Shown: positions 1-6,122 of the stretch, piece after piece | Numbering within the stretch: the stretch's first letter is position 1 | Layout of the letters: each line of letters starts with the position of its first letter | NCBI GenBank assembly: GCA_007131895.1 | Contig: SLPR01000234.1 | Location: 1-6,122 of the forward strand | DNA length: 6,122 bases | Reading direction: 5' to 3' | DNA from: Bacteroidales bacterium | Lineage (GTDB): Bacteria; Bacteroidota; Bacteroidia; Bacteroidales; UBA7960 | Translations under genes and position numbers: made by a program | Notes under the pieces: model-generated | Seen by the model: the letters and a program-made list of their open reading frames with translations, nothing else | Told to the model about the DNA's origin: nothing | The model's database searches: none

Positions 1-1941
1 GCCACAGAAGTATGTGATGGGGCAACAGTAAGCCTGACAGCTTCCGGTGGAGATTCTTACCTGTGGACTGCAGTTCCCGAATATGACTTTGAGGGCAATG
101 AAAACAATGCCTTCATTGAAGTCGTGCTGAACGAAACAACTACTTTCTTCCTCACCGCATTCAATGATTGTGGCAGTGACATGGCAGAAGTAACCATTTC
201 TGTTGTGCCCGCTCCTGATGTAGATTTGGGAGAAGATATTTTTGCCTGCGAGGGAGATACTGTTATTCTTGACGCAGGTGAATTTGACAATGTCAGCTAT
301 GTATGGTCTGACGGAAGTACAGAACAAACCCTGGAAGTAACCGAAAGCGGCACTTACTGGGTTGAGGTAACCAACCTCGATACGCAGTGCTTCTCCTATG
401 GTGAAGTTACCGTAACATTCCATCCGCTGCCTCTTGCATTGGTTGCTGAAGACCAGTCTATCTGCGCTGGAGACCTTGTGAATATTGGTGTGGAAGATGA
501 CTTTACCCCCATACCCAACAACACCTATTTCTGGACCAGTGAGCCTGAAGATCCTTCACTTGTGGATCCCACAGTTTCCAACCCGCAGGTTAGCCCGCTG
601 GTTACTACGACCTATAAGCTGGTTGAGACTTACACCGAAAGTGGTTGTACCAACTCAAATTCAGTGACCATTACAGTTATTGAAATTGCAGCAGATGCGG
701 GTGATGATCAAATATTGTGTGAAGGCGAATCTGTTACCATTGGACCTGAAGAGGTTGATGAGAATCTGATTTATTCATGGACCTCCAGCAATCCTGAAGA
801 GGAATTTGACGCCAACAGCCCGAATCCCGTTGTAAGCCCCGCTGAAACAACAACCTACACCCTGCTGGTACAGCATGCGGAACTGGGTTGTATGGGAGAA
901 GACAATGTAACGGTCACCGTCAGTCCCACACCACTGGCTTATGCCGGAGAAGACCAGGATATCTGCCTGGGAGACATGGTTACCATAGGTACAGAATATA
1001 CCGATCCAATGCCACCCAACACCTACCTGTGGCTGAGTGATCCGGAAGATGATTCCATCAGTGACCCGACCGTTTCCAACCCCACGGTAAGCCCGCAGGT
1101 TACAACCACGTATACACTTATTGAGACTTACGTTCTCACAGGTTGCAGCAACCAGAATACAGTTGTGGTTACCGTACATGAATATCCTGTAGCGCATGTA
1201 ATAGATGATACGGTTATATGTGCCGACGAGACCATCAACCTTGGAACAGGCAATGAGGAGGATGGACTTATTTACAGCTGGACCTCAGTACCTTCGGGTT
1301 TCTTCAGCAATGAAGCCAATCCTTCTGTAATGCCCGGTCTTTATACCCTTGACAGCAACAACCAGATAACTTTCATCCTGGAAGTTTCCAACGGATACTG
1401 TACTGATGTTGCACAGGTTGTGGTAACAGTAAACCCATTGCCGGTTGTGAATATTGCAGAAAACATGATGTTCTGTTCTGCTGATGAAGCAGCAAACCAG
1501 CCTATAGGTGGAGACGCTATACCGGGATACAGCTACAGCTGGACTTCCAGCACGAACGACGGTTTCACCTCAACAGAAGCCAACCCGGTTGTTAGTCCAA
1601 CGGTCTCAACCCTCTATACGGTTGTGGTTACTGATACTCAAACGGGTTGCGTGGCTATCGGAGAGGTGGTAATCAACATCAGTGACCTCAGATTCTTTAT
1701 TGCTGATAACCCCGGAATTTGTGAAGGAGAAACCATAGTTTCACTGGGCGGTAAAATCATTGTAGAAGGTGGAATTCCTCCTTACCAGTACTACTGGACT
1801 GATAGTGACGGAAACAGCATATCCACTCAGACAAATCCGACAGTTGAGGCCCCGTTTGCTGAAAGCTATTCCCTGATGGTAATGGATGACATGGGATGTT
1901 TTATTACTACGACCATTGAGATTATCATTGCAGAGAGTCCT
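1..1941 (+). repeat. Array of eight degenerate Ig/PKD-like coding repeats
   Basis: Unit boundaries were set at the V-x-V-x-x-x-P ends: unit 1 (partial) 1-216, unit 2 217-432, unit 3 433-687, unit 4 688-933, unit 5 934-1188, unit 6 1189-1443, unit 7 1444-1689, unit 8 1690-1941. Every unit has exactly two cysteines, one near the start and one about 15 residues before the end. This suggests a disulfide within each domain. Units 3 and 5 are much more alike than either is to unit 4. Unit 2 is shorter and has a YVWSDGST turn, resembling SprB/PKD-type modules. Unit 8 (GGIPPYQYYW) is also closer to that subtype. The repeats are diverged at DNA level and I saw no long identical runs. Confidence 0.85.
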
Positions 1942-2502
1942 GAAGTAAGCATCCATATTGGAAACATGCATGCTGGTAATTCATATTCTATTTATCCCGG
2001 GCAGACGGTTACTTTTGAAGCAATACCTTCCGGTTATCCGCTGTATGAATGGTACGTAATAGATCCGGCTACAGACAATGAAGAAGATGACTTCAATGAC
2101 GATGAAACCAAGAGTTTCATAAACAATGCACGCCTTGTTCAGAGTGGTTCATTTAACACATGGCTCAGCAGTGAACTAATCAACGGGCAGGTGGTGTTTG
2201 TAGTAGTATACAGCGGGGGCTGCCCCGGCATCAGTCAGTTTGTTGCCATTACTATCAATGAGCTTCCCAACGCCTTTACTCCCGATGGTGATGGCATCAA
2301 TGACATCTTCGGACAAGGAGCAGAACTAACTATTTTCAATCGTTGGGGACAAAAGATATACGAAGGCACAAATGGTTGGGACGGCACATTTAACGGAAGA
2401 AAAGTTTCTCCCGGTACATATTATTATTTGCTCAACCTCTATGATGAAAACAATAAAAAGACAACCGTAAAAGGTTCCGTAACAGTGGTGTTACAAAATT
2501 AG
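1..2502 (+). CDS. Large secreted Ig/PKD-repeat adhesin-like protein with T9SS type B C-terminal domain (5' partial)
   Basis: The frame is open from base 1 and ends at TAG 2500-2502, giving 833 visible residues. The true start and signal peptide lie upstream; the GTG at 124 sits inside a repeat and is not a start. Residues 1-647 hold one partial and seven complete beta-sandwich repeats of 72-85 residues. Each has an early ICxGDxV-type cysteine and a late GC-type cysteine, and most have the NPxVSPxxTTTYTL signature of Bacteroidota surface Ig/PKD-like modules. Residues 648-754 are a divergent Ig-like module with an acidic insert. Residues 755-833 are the gliding motility-associated C-terminal domain, starting at NAFTPDGDGINDIF. 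Proteins of this type are exported by the T9SS and act at the cell surface, often as adhesins or motility proteins; the ligand here is unknown. The downstream OmpA-like and PorP/SprF genes fit a cargo-plus-partner locus. Family and export route are solid, adhesion is inferred. Confidence 0.93.
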   Translation, partial: ATEVCDGATVSLTASGGDSYLWTAVPEYDFEGNENNAFIEVVLNETTTFFLTAFNDCGSDMAEVTISVVPAPDVDLGEDIFACEGDTVILDAGEFDNVSYVWSDGSTEQTLEVTESGTYWVEVTNLDTQCFSYGEVTVTFHPLPLALVAEDQSICAGDLVNIGVEDDFTPIPNNTYFWTSEPEDPSLVDPTVSNPQVSPLVTTTYKLVETYTESGCTNSNSVTITVIEIAADAGDDQILCEGESVTIGPEEVDENLIYSWTSSNPEEEFDANSPNPVVSPAETTTYTLLVQHAELGCMGEDNVTVTVSPTPLAYAGEDQDICLGDMVTIGTEYTDPMPPNTYLWLSDPEDDSISDPTVSNPTVSPQVTTTYTLIETYVLTGCSNQNTVVVTVHEYPVAHVIDDTVICADETINLGTGNEEDGLIYSWTSVPSGFFSNEANPSVMPGLYTLDSNNQITFILEVSNGYCTDVAQVVVTVNPLPVVNIAENMMFCSADEAANQPIGGDAIPGYSYSWTSSTNDGFTSTEANPVVSPTVSTLYTVVVTDTQTGCVAIGEVVINISDLRFFIADNPGICEGETIVSLGGKIIVEGGIPPYQYYWTDSDGNSISTQTNPTVEAPFAESYSLMVMDDMGCFITTTIEIIIAESPEVSIHIGNMHAGNSYSIYPGQTVTFEAIPSGYPLYEWYVIDPATDNEEDDFNDDETKSFINNARLVQSGSFNTWLSSELINGQVVFVVVYSGGCPGISQFVAITINELPNAFTPDGDGINDIFGQGAELTIFNRWGQKIYEGTNGWDGTFNGRKVSPGTYYYLLNLYDENNKKTTVKGSVTVVLQN
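2263..2499 (+). other. T9SS type B sorting domain (gliding motility-associated C-terminal domain, CHU_C-like)
   Basis: The last 79 residues of the adhesin show the family hallmarks in order: LPNAFTPDGDGINDIFG, then LTIFNRWGQKIYE, then GWDGTFNGRKVSPGTYYYLL, then a closing beta strand, VKGSVTVVLQN. This is the type B form of the T9SS C-terminal signal. It targets the protein across the outer membrane and, in Flavobacterium johnsoniae, such cargo depends on SprF-like proteins. The domain holds seven Lys/Arg, unlike the almost Lys/Arg-free repeats before it. Confidence 0.95.
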
Positions 2503-2509
2503 AAGTACC

Positions 2510-2547
2510 GCAGAAGGCTCCCTGATACAGTTCAGGGAACCTTCTGC
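2510..2547 (+). terminator. Strong stem-loop just after the adhesin stop codon (possible terminator or processing site)
   Basis: The arms 2510-2525 and 2532-2547 pair over 16 positions with a single C-A mismatch, around a 6-base loop (TACAGT). The stem begins 7 bases after the TAG. No T-run follows the right arm, so this is not a textbook intrinsic terminator. It could be a partial terminator, an mRNA 3'-end stabiliser or a processing site that lowers expression of the downstream genes relative to the adhesin. The stem is seen directly; its role is inferred. Confidence 0.5.
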
Positions 2548-2558
2548 AATCTAATGCG

Positions 2559-2584
2559 TATAATCCCTTTAGCAAAGGATTATA
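2559..2584. repeat. Inverted repeat, second hairpin of the intergenic gap
   Basis: TATAATCCCTTT pairs with AAAGGATTATA around the loop AGC, giving 11 base pairs with one bulged C. It starts 11 bases after the first stem. It is A/T-rich at its base and weaker than the first stem. No T-run follows. Its function is unknown. Confidence 0.45.
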
Positions 2585-2600
2585 ATCATTAACCAGGTGA

Positions 2601-2628
2601 TTTTGCTGCTGTAATACAGACAGCAAAA
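2601..2628. repeat. Inverted repeat, third hairpin, in the leader of the OmpA-family gene
   Basis: TTTTGCTG (2601-2608) pairs with CAGCAAAA (2621-2628). Inside it CTGT (2609-2612) pairs with ACAG (2616-2619), leaving a 3-base loop AAT and a bulged A at 2620. The stem ends 20 bases before the ATG at 2649. The A/T-rich spacer between them (CTAAATATTAAACTTGCT) would stay single-stranded, which suits the SD-independent initiation common in Bacteroidota. It may be a 5' leader structure of the downstream mRNA. Confidence 0.5.
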
Positions 2629-2648
2629 CGCTAAATATTAAACTTGCT

Positions 2649-5249
2649 ATGAAGCGACTTTATATCTACTTGTTTTGCTTTCTATTATCTTTACCTGCCA
2701 TAGGTCAGCGTACTCAACAACGTATAGCCGTGGGCGACGATTTTTATGATAAGGAGCAATACCACGAGGCAATCAGTGTCTACCAGAGGATCCTAAGAAG
2801 GGAAAGACAACCTCAGGTAAGGCGTGAACTCTCCTTTAAGGTAGGTGAGTCTTATCGTCGCTTACTGAATTATGAAGAAGCCAAAAAGTGGTATACCATT
2901 GCCCTCAACCTTGGATATGAAGGTAAAGACATTTACAGACACCTTAGTGAAATGACTCTCGGGCTTGAAGAATTTGACCTTGCCATAAACTACATTGAGG
3001 AATATATGAAGCTCAACCCTGACGATCCGCTGGGCGAAAAACTCCGTGAATCTGCATACTTTGCAAGGGAAAACTACGCTACAGAAACTATTTTTGAAGT
3101 TGCCAACGAAGGGGCCATCAATAATGCCGGCCAGCAATGGGGAGCAGCGTTTCTGGAAAGTGTAGCTGTAATGTACGATGATCAGGCAAGAGTAGATGAG
3201 CAATTTGACATTGATATTCGGCTCCGCTACAATAATATTTTTTACTGGGTATGGATGTCAAGAACCCTGAAGGAGCGAATTGTGTTTTCCTCTACACGTG
3301 ATTATGCATCGGGAGCAGATGGCTATTCCAATATTTACCAGGCCACCTTTAACCGAAGACAGGGTGACTGGGATCGTCCCGCCCTTTTAAGAGGGGGCAT
3401 CAACTCCAACTATTATGACGGTTTCCTGTCATACGACAAAAAAAATGAAATCGCTTACTTTATGAACAGTGGAGGCCCGGCAGGCGATCGGGCTACCGCC
3501 GATATTTATATTGTAGAATATAACGCACAAAATGATTTCTGGGGAATCCCCCGGATTTTCCCATTCAACAGCGATGAGTATAATATCGGCTATCCGAGCA
3601 TTTCGGATGATGGCAAAACACTTTACTTCGCTTCTGACATGGAAGGAGGTTATGGTGGATACGATATCTACAAAATCATCCAGGATGATGAGGGTAACTG
3701 GGGAGAACCTGCCAACCTGGGACCAAAAATCAATACCCCATTTAATGAGTCCTATCCGTATATTGCCGGCGATGTATTGTATTTTTCCTCCTACGGCCAT
3801 CCGGGGTTTGGGGGGTTTGATGTGTTCTATTCCATCATTTCCGAAGACGGCGAATATTCGGCTCCTCTCAATATGGGTGTTCCTGTTAACAGCAGCGCCG
3901 ATGATTTTGGATTTATAATCGATGAAGATTATACCCGTGGATTTTTCTCTTCCAACAGGCCGGGAGGCAAAGGTGAAGATGATTTGTATTCTTTCAGAAT
4001 AGTACCCAAAACTTTTGCAGTACAAGGGCGGGTAACAGACCAGATTACCGGAGAACCGGTTGCCGGCCTGGAATTGTTCTTTTTTGATGATTTTGATGGC
4101 TTCTTCATGACCTCAACCAATGCAGAAGGATTTTATGAGCTGCCCGAGTTAAGTACCGATGTCAATTATTACATTAATGCTTACCCTGAAGGTTATCAGG
4201 AATTGACAGATACGCTGGCAGTAAGAGATCAATTGCTGGCCAACCGCTTTGAAGTAATCGGTGATTTTGAAAAGAATTTTACCCTGGTTCCTGCTGAACC
4301 CATGATCGCTGTAACCGAAACTCCTCAGGAAGAACCCGAACAGATTGAAGACCCTGTATGGGAAGAAATAATCTATCCTGATGAAGAGCTGGCAGAGGAA
4401 ATAATTGCTGAAGAAATAATTGCTGAAGATCCTGAAATTATAGAGCAACAAGAGATTTCAGTACCAGAAACTTTTGTTGCTGAAGAGATAGTTATAGAGG
4501 AGAAAGTCGTTCAGCCTGCTGAAATCACAGAATTTACTTTAAGTTCTGATGGTTTTCCGGTAATATATTTTGATTTTGGTAAATCAGAACTTACAGACTT
4601 TGCTGTTGCACAGCTTGATACGATTATCAGATTTATGAGGAGTAACCCTGACAAAGGTATTATCATTCATGCGCACACCGATGTAATCAGCAGCTACCTG
4701 TTTAACCATTACCTGTCACAACAGCGTGCACGCAGCATCCTTGTGCACCTGAGAAGAAACAACATTGACCCGGCCAGGGTTTACGCGAAGGGTCATGGAA
4801 AAACCAGGCCTGTGCTGTTGAATGCAGAAACAGACAGGGAGCACCGACTCAACAGACGTGCTCACTTTGAGTCTATCCCCAACACAGAGTTGCAGGCATA
4901 CCTTGAAGCGTCTTCCAGGCGGAGCTTCAAATATCTTAACTCTATTGAGAAGGAAGCCCATTTTGCTGATGGCGTAGAGTTCATGGTTCAGTTTATGGCA
5001 TCTAATGTGCCGATAAACCCAAGGTTCTACCGTAAAATAATGAATAACCTGCCTCATGTGGATATTATTTACTATTACGACACCGACCGCTATCACCGCT
5101 ATCTTGTAGGGAGTTTCAAAGAATTTGAGGAGGCCTTCGAGATGCAGCGCACACTAAGAAATCTTGGCTACGAAATATACGTAGTAGCTTTTGAAAACGG
5201 AGAAAGAATACCCGTTAGCCGGGCAAGGAGACTGATTGGAGAATTATAA
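2649..5249 (+). CDS. TPR-PD40-CRD-OmpA envelope protein with SPOR-like C-terminus (T9SS/gliding-associated OmpA family)
   Basis: This is a complete 866-residue protein. ATG 2649 is chosen because a signal peptide follows at once (MKRLYIYLFCFLLSLPAIG, cleavage near 19/20); Cys10 lies in the hydrophobic core and is not a lipobox. Order: about three TPRs (26-126); a PD40-type propeller (about 165-450) with repeated blade motifs such as DDGKTLYFASD and GGYDIY; a carboxypeptidase-regulatory-like beta-sandwich (455-545, GRVTDQITGEPVAG); a Glu-rich linker (549-630); an OmpA domain (635-742); and a SPOR-like end (772-852). The first four domain types in this order match PorE (Porphyromonas gingivalis) and related Bacteroidota OmpA proteins, which link T9SS parts to peptidoglycan. 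It should be periplasmic and cell-wall bound. The adhesin upstream and the PorP/SprF gene 66 bases downstream suggest service to that cargo. It could instead be a general T9SS component. Confidence 0.93.
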   Translation: MKRLYIYLFCFLLSLPAIGQRTQQRIAVGDDFYDKEQYHEAISVYQRILRRERQPQVRRELSFKVGESYRRLLNYEEAKKWYTIALNLGYEGKDIYRHLSEMTLGLEEFDLAINYIEEYMKLNPDDPLGEKLRESAYFARENYATETIFEVANEGAINNAGQQWGAAFLESVAVMYDDQARVDEQFDIDIRLRYNNIFYWVWMSRTLKERIVFSSTRDYASGADGYSNIYQATFNRRQGDWDRPALLRGGINSNYYDGFLSYDKKNEIAYFMNSGGPAGDRATADIYIVEYNAQNDFWGIPRIFPFNSDEYNIGYPSISDDGKTLYFASDMEGGYGGYDIYKIIQDDEGNWGEPANLGPKINTPFNESYPYIAGDVLYFSSYGHPGFGGFDVFYSIISEDGEYSAPLNMGVPVNSSADDFGFIIDEDYTRGFFSSNRPGGKGEDDLYSFRIVPKTFAVQGRVTDQITGEPVAGLELFFFDDFDGFFMTSTNAEGFYELPELSTDVNYYINAYPEGYQELTDTLAVRDQLLANRFEVIGDFEKNFTLVPAEPMIAVTETPQEEPEQIEDPVWEEIIYPDEELAEEIIAEEIIAEDPEIIEQQEISVPETFVAEEIVIEEKVVQPAEITEFTLSSDGFPVIYFDFGKSELTDFAVAQLDTIIRFMRSNPDKGIIIHAHTDVISSYLFNHYLSQQRARSILVHLRRNNIDPARVYAKGHGKTRPVLLNAETDREHRLNRRAHFESIPNTELQAYLEASSRRSFKYLNSIEKEAHFADGVEFMVQFMASNVPINPRFYRKIMNNLPHVDIIYYYDTDRYHRYLVGSFKEFEEAFEMQRTLRNLGYEIYVVAFENGERIPVSRARRLIGEL
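4398..4427 (+). repeat. Perfect 15-bp in-frame tandem duplication in the acidic linker
   Basis: GAAATAATTGCTGAA occurs twice with no mismatch (4398-4412 and 4413-4427), encoding EIIAE twice. It sits in an 82-residue linker (residues 549-630) with about 25 Glu, 3 Asp and one Lys, and nearby degenerate relatives such as EEIIYPDEE and EEIVIEE. Copy-number change would keep the frame and only alter linker length. Confidence 0.85.
4551..4874 (+). other. OmpA-family peptidoglycan-binding domain
   Basis: Residues 635-742 of the envelope protein. The opening strand is VIYFDFGKSELTD, followed by a helix, then IIIHAHTD, then NHYLSQQRARSILVHL, ending in the family hallmark HRLNRRAHFE. The Asp of HTD (residue 678) and the Arg of LSxxRA (residue 693) match the pair that binds diaminopimelate in characterised OmpA domains, so binding is probably retained. 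The usual GHTDxxG glycines are replaced (HAHTDVIS). Confidence 0.92.
4962..5204 (+). other. SPOR-like domain at the C-terminus of the OmpA-family protein
   Basis: Residues 772-852 show the two-half SPOR pattern. The first half is VEFMVQFMASN, a helix (PRFYRKIMNN) and a strand (VDIIYYY). The second half is RYLVGSFKEFEEAFEMQRTL, a helix, LGYE and IYVVAFENGERI. The 'VQ-ASN...' opening, the central YLVGSFK and the final GYEIYVVAF match the family's usual VQxGAF, YRVxVGPF and G-x-x-A-x-V positions. SPOR domains bind septal peptidoglycan lacking stem peptides. The call rests on pattern matching by eye. Confidence 0.65.
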
Positions 5250-5261
5250 AACCATTATCAA

Positions 5262-5287
5262 CAGGAAAAACACAAATACTTTTCCTG
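5262..5287. repeat. Short inverted repeat between the OmpA-family and PorP/SprF genes
   Basis: CAGGAAAA (5262-5269) pairs perfectly with TTTTCCTG (5280-5287) around a 10-base loop, within the 66-bp gap. The right arm supplies four T but no further T-run. It could be a weak terminator, a processing hairpin or chance. The short gap and shared direction favour co-transcription of the two genes. Confidence 0.4.
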
Positions 5288-5315
5288 AGATTATATGAAT
5301 TAACAATTTTCAGTT

Positions 5316-6122
5316 ATGAAAAGAAAACTAACACTACTTGCATTGGCCATTTTAGTATGGCAATTTCCGGGCAAAGCCCAGAACGATGTTCACTTCAGTC
5401 AATACATGTTTAATGAAATCATTTTCAATCCTGCCGCCATTGAGGTTTCCAATACCATCAACGCATCACTTGTAGCCCGACAACAATGGGTAGGATGGGA
5501 AAATGCTCCTTCATCACAGGCATTCAATGCAAGCACCTATGTTCAGGAGCTCTTTGGGGGAGTGGGTGTCAATTTTATTTATGACCGGCTGGGATACGAA
5601 AGCTTCCTTACGGCACGGGCATTTTATGCTTTCCCGGTGCAGGTAGGAGTATTGTCGAGCGTAACTTTTGGTCTGGGTGCGGGTATCGTAAGCCGCACGC
5701 TCGATGGTACCAGCCTGGTTTACGACAATATGAATGACCCCAATGCATTATACGGTCGGGAAAACTTCGTCAGACCTGATTTTAATTTTGGGGCTGAATA
5801 TGTGGATCCAAACCTTACCATCGGTTTTGCAGCTACCCATTTGTACCGATCTGTAAAAGGCTCACAAATTGACTATGCGCCACGACACTACTATCTTTAC
5901 GGAAAATATCTTTTTGAAGACGTTTTTCCTGCAGTAGATTTACAGCCCTACCTGTTGTTTAAAAGCAGCTGGTTTATGACCCAGTTTGATATCAATATTC
6001 TGGCCTATTATGACAATATGCTCTGGGGTGGTTTCTCATACCGCCTGGGGGATGCTGTTTCGGCCATGGCCGGATATTTCATAACCCCTGATATTAAAGT
6101 GGGGTATGCCTATGACTACGCC
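5316..6122 (+). CDS. PorP/SprF-family T9SS outer-membrane protein (3' partial)
   Basis: An open frame of 269 codons runs from ATG 5316 to the window edge with no stop; the family is usually somewhat over 300 residues, so a few tens are missing. The start is supported by an immediate signal peptide (MKRKLTLLALAILVWQFPGKA, cleavage before Gln22). The mature N-terminus has the family hallmark NDVHFSQYMFNEIIFNPAA, followed by RQQWVGWENAPSSQAF. Repeated aromatic/glycine beta strands follow (GGVGVNFIYDRLGYES, FGLGAGIVSRTLDG, LWGGFSYRLGDAVSAMAGYF, KVGYAYDYA), consistent with an outer-membrane beta-barrel. PorP and SprF are T9SS-associated. SprF is needed for export of the type B cargo SprB in Flavobacterium johnsoniae, and here the gene lies in the same cluster as a type B cargo gene. 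It is thus probably that cargo's dedicated export partner rather than the core PorP; the pairing is inferred from position. Confidence 0.93.
   Translation, partial: MKRKLTLLALAILVWQFPGKAQNDVHFSQYMFNEIIFNPAAIEVSNTINASLVARQQWVGWENAPSSQAFNASTYVQELFGGVGVNFIYDRLGYESFLTARAFYAFPVQVGVLSSVTFGLGAGIVSRTLDGTSLVYDNMNDPNALYGRENFVRPDFNFGAEYVDPNLTIGFAATHLYRSVKGSQIDYAPRHYYLYGKYLFEDVFPAVDLQPYLLFKSSWFMTQFDINILAYYDNMLWGGFSYRLGDAVSAMAGYFITPDIKVGYAYDYA

Noticed and set aside
124..126. GTG as a possible start of the adhesin gene
   Set aside because: The frame is open back to base 1, and the upstream codons encode the first half of a repeat with its cysteine (ATEVCDGATV), so the GTG is an internal valine.
775..1197. 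140-codon open frame on the minus strand inside the adhesin repeats
   Set aside because: It is antisense to two well-formed Ig-like repeats; its apparent cysteines and repeats are reflections of them. No family resemblance.
2559..2586. Two TATAAT strings as -10 boxes
   Set aside because: They are parts of the inverted repeat, no matching -35 is seen, and Bacteroidota housekeeping promoters use TAnnTTTG.
2649..2708. Lipoprotein signal at the N-terminus of the OmpA-family protein
   Set aside because: Cys10 sits in the middle of the hydrophobic core with no lipobox pattern; the end (LPAIG/Q) looks like a signal peptidase I site.
3532..3918. 128-codon + strand open frame overlapping the OmpA-family gene
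   Set aside because: It is out of frame within conserved PD40 coding sequence and has no signal peptide or domain; a shadow.
3429..4025. 198-codon open frame on the minus strand
   Set aside because: It lies entirely antisense to the PD40 propeller, has no recognisable domain, and the + strand frame is clearly conserved coding sequence.
5295..5303. Upstream ATG in frame with the PorP/SprF gene
   Set aside because: It reads ATG AAT TAA and stops after two codons. The ATG at 5316 is followed directly by a signal peptide.

Overview
The window looks like a piece of a Bacteroidota (Bacteroidetes) chromosome. The basis is the protein families. There is a secreted repeat protein ending in the type B (gliding motility-associated, CHU_C-like) C-terminal domain of the type IX secretion system (T9SS). 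It is followed by a TPR/PD40/OmpA envelope protein and a PorP/SprF-family outer-membrane protein. All three families are characteristic of this phylum. Neither start codon in the window has a clear Shine-Dalgarno sequence, and the leaders are A/T-rich, which also fits. I cannot resolve the order or genus.

Layout, all on the + strand: (1) positions 1-2502, the 3' part of a large adhesin-like gene whose start lies upstream of the window. It has at least eight two-cysteine Ig/PKD-like repeats, one divergent Ig-like repeat, and the T9SS type B sorting domain. (2) Positions 2503-2648, a 146-bp gap packed with three consecutive inverted repeats. (3) Positions 2649-5249, a complete 866-residue protein with a signal peptide, TPRs, a PD40 propeller, a carboxypeptidase-regulatory-like domain, an acidic linker, an OmpA peptidoglycan-binding domain and a SPOR-like C-terminal domain. 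(4) Positions 5250-5315, a 66-bp gap with one short inverted repeat. (5) Positions 5316-6122, a PorP/SprF-family gene that runs off the right edge.

Inferred function: cargo plus dedicated export or anchoring partners, comparable to the sprC-sprD-sprB-sprF arrangement of Flavobacterium johnsoniae. The adhesin crosses the outer membrane through the T9SS using its type B domain. The PorP/SprF protein would be its partner in the outer membrane. The OmpA/SPOR protein would tie the machinery to peptidoglycan.

The most unusual points are the OmpA plus SPOR-like combination in one protein, a 563-residue stretch of the adhesin with one lysine and no arginine, and the triple-hairpin gap between cargo and partner genes. 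I saw no RNA genes, mobile elements, CRISPR arrays or credible minus-strand genes.
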